13,261 nt of DNA, from NCBI GenBank assembly GCA_035291605.1, contig DATDRS010000196.1:1-13261 (forward strand), written 5' to 3'. Positions 13,022 to 13,261 of the stretch are shown here, piece by piece. The notes beneath the pieces were generated by a model. That model ran no database searches, had not been told where the DNA came from, and saw only the letters and a list, made by a program, of their open reading frames with translations. Origin of the DNA: DATDRS01 sp035291605. Its GTDB lineage: Bacteria > Chloroflexota > Anaerolineae > Anaerolineales > UBA6663. Each line of letters starts with the position of its first letter. Positions within the stretch are counted from its first letter, which is position 1. The position numbers and the translations under genes are program-made.

Positions 13022-13261
13022 TCAGCTGCTCCCTGCACGACCGATCTCCAACTCAAATATCCGCCGCAGAATCGCAATGCTCGCCGCGTAGGTCGGGTCC
13101 ATGCCGAAGTAGGAGAGGTTGCCCGCGCCGAGGTTGCGGCCTTTCGAGAGCGGCGTGTCGGAAGCGTAATGGACGATCCCTAAATCAAACGGCACGCCGT
13201 ACAGGTTCACGATCTCATCTACCGGGTAGCGCTGGGGGCGGGCCAACTCGCACGCCGCCGA
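13022..13261 (-). CDS. Unrecognised protein, C-terminal 79 residues (5' partial)
   Basis: The frame is open to the right edge, so the start lies outside; TTG at 13246 is internal. Visible residues read LARPQRYPVDEIVNLYGVPF, then DLGIVHYASDTPLSKGRNLG, then AGNLSYFGMDPTYAASIAIL and RRIFELEIGRAGSS. It looks like the well-conserved end of a soluble enzyme, with no low complexity or membrane segment. I do not recognise the family, and it does not resemble the FAD, 2Fe-2S or XdhC subunits expected beside a hydroxylase gene. It ends 27 bp before the hydroxylase ATG, so the two are likely co-transcribed and it may act in the same pathway. Confidence 0.75.
   Translation of the reverse strand, partial: SAACELARPQRYPVDEIVNLYGVPFDLGIVHYASDTPLSKGRNLGAGNLSYFGMDPTYAASIAILRRIFELEIGRAGSS

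Overview
The window is GC-rich, densely coded bacterial DNA. It most likely comes from the Chloroflexota (Anaerolineae-like). This rests on three things: a giant Ala/Pro/Glu-rich protein built from 'PDWMK/PDWLK' and 'SPDEALxWLExLAxQQG' motifs with a C-terminal TPR, which I associate with that phylum; frequent non-ATG starts; and short dispersed repeat words between and inside genes. The assignment is an inference from style, not from a marker gene.

Layout. 1-4404 (+): the 3' part of a very large repeat protein, open at the left edge, with three nested families of internal repeats, then a rho-independent terminator. 4559-5011 (+): nucleoside diphosphate kinase (ndk) with its own extended -10 promoter, a TTG start and a terminator. 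Everything to the right is on the minus strand and convergent with ndk. Reading in the direction of transcription from the right edge: the unrecognised C-terminus of a truncated gene; a xanthine dehydrogenase-family molybdopterin-binding subunit; a 44-residue membrane microprotein; a 167-residue unknown protein; a pseudogene scrap of a second molybdopterin-binding subunit; an 85-residue winged-helix-like protein; a standalone minimal nucleotidyltransferase; yqeB; a YqeC-MocA fusion; an alpha/beta hydrolase; RNA 2',3'-cyclic phosphodiesterase (thpR); and ribosomal silencing factor rsfS.

How it fits together. YqeB, YqeC and a MocA-type cytidylyltransferase are the maturation proteins of selenium-dependent molybdenum hydroxylases. 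The large molybdenum subunit lies less than 2 kb upstream on the same strand, so 6908-12994 reads as a selenium/molybdenum hydroxylase locus. It has been interrupted by accessory DNA between 9172 and 10774. Within that stretch, a perfect 58-bp copy of the hydroxylase gene's 3' end records a lost or rearranged paralogue. The FAD and iron-sulfur subunits are not in the window and may lie beyond the right edge. The thpR-rsfS end is housekeeping.

The points most worth checking are the YqeC-MocA fusion, the 58-bp duplication with its small cargo genes, the nested recent expansions in the giant protein, and two in-frame insertions of repeat-like DNA (in the giant protein and in the hydroxylase). 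I see no rRNA, tRNA, CRISPR array, transposase or integrase.
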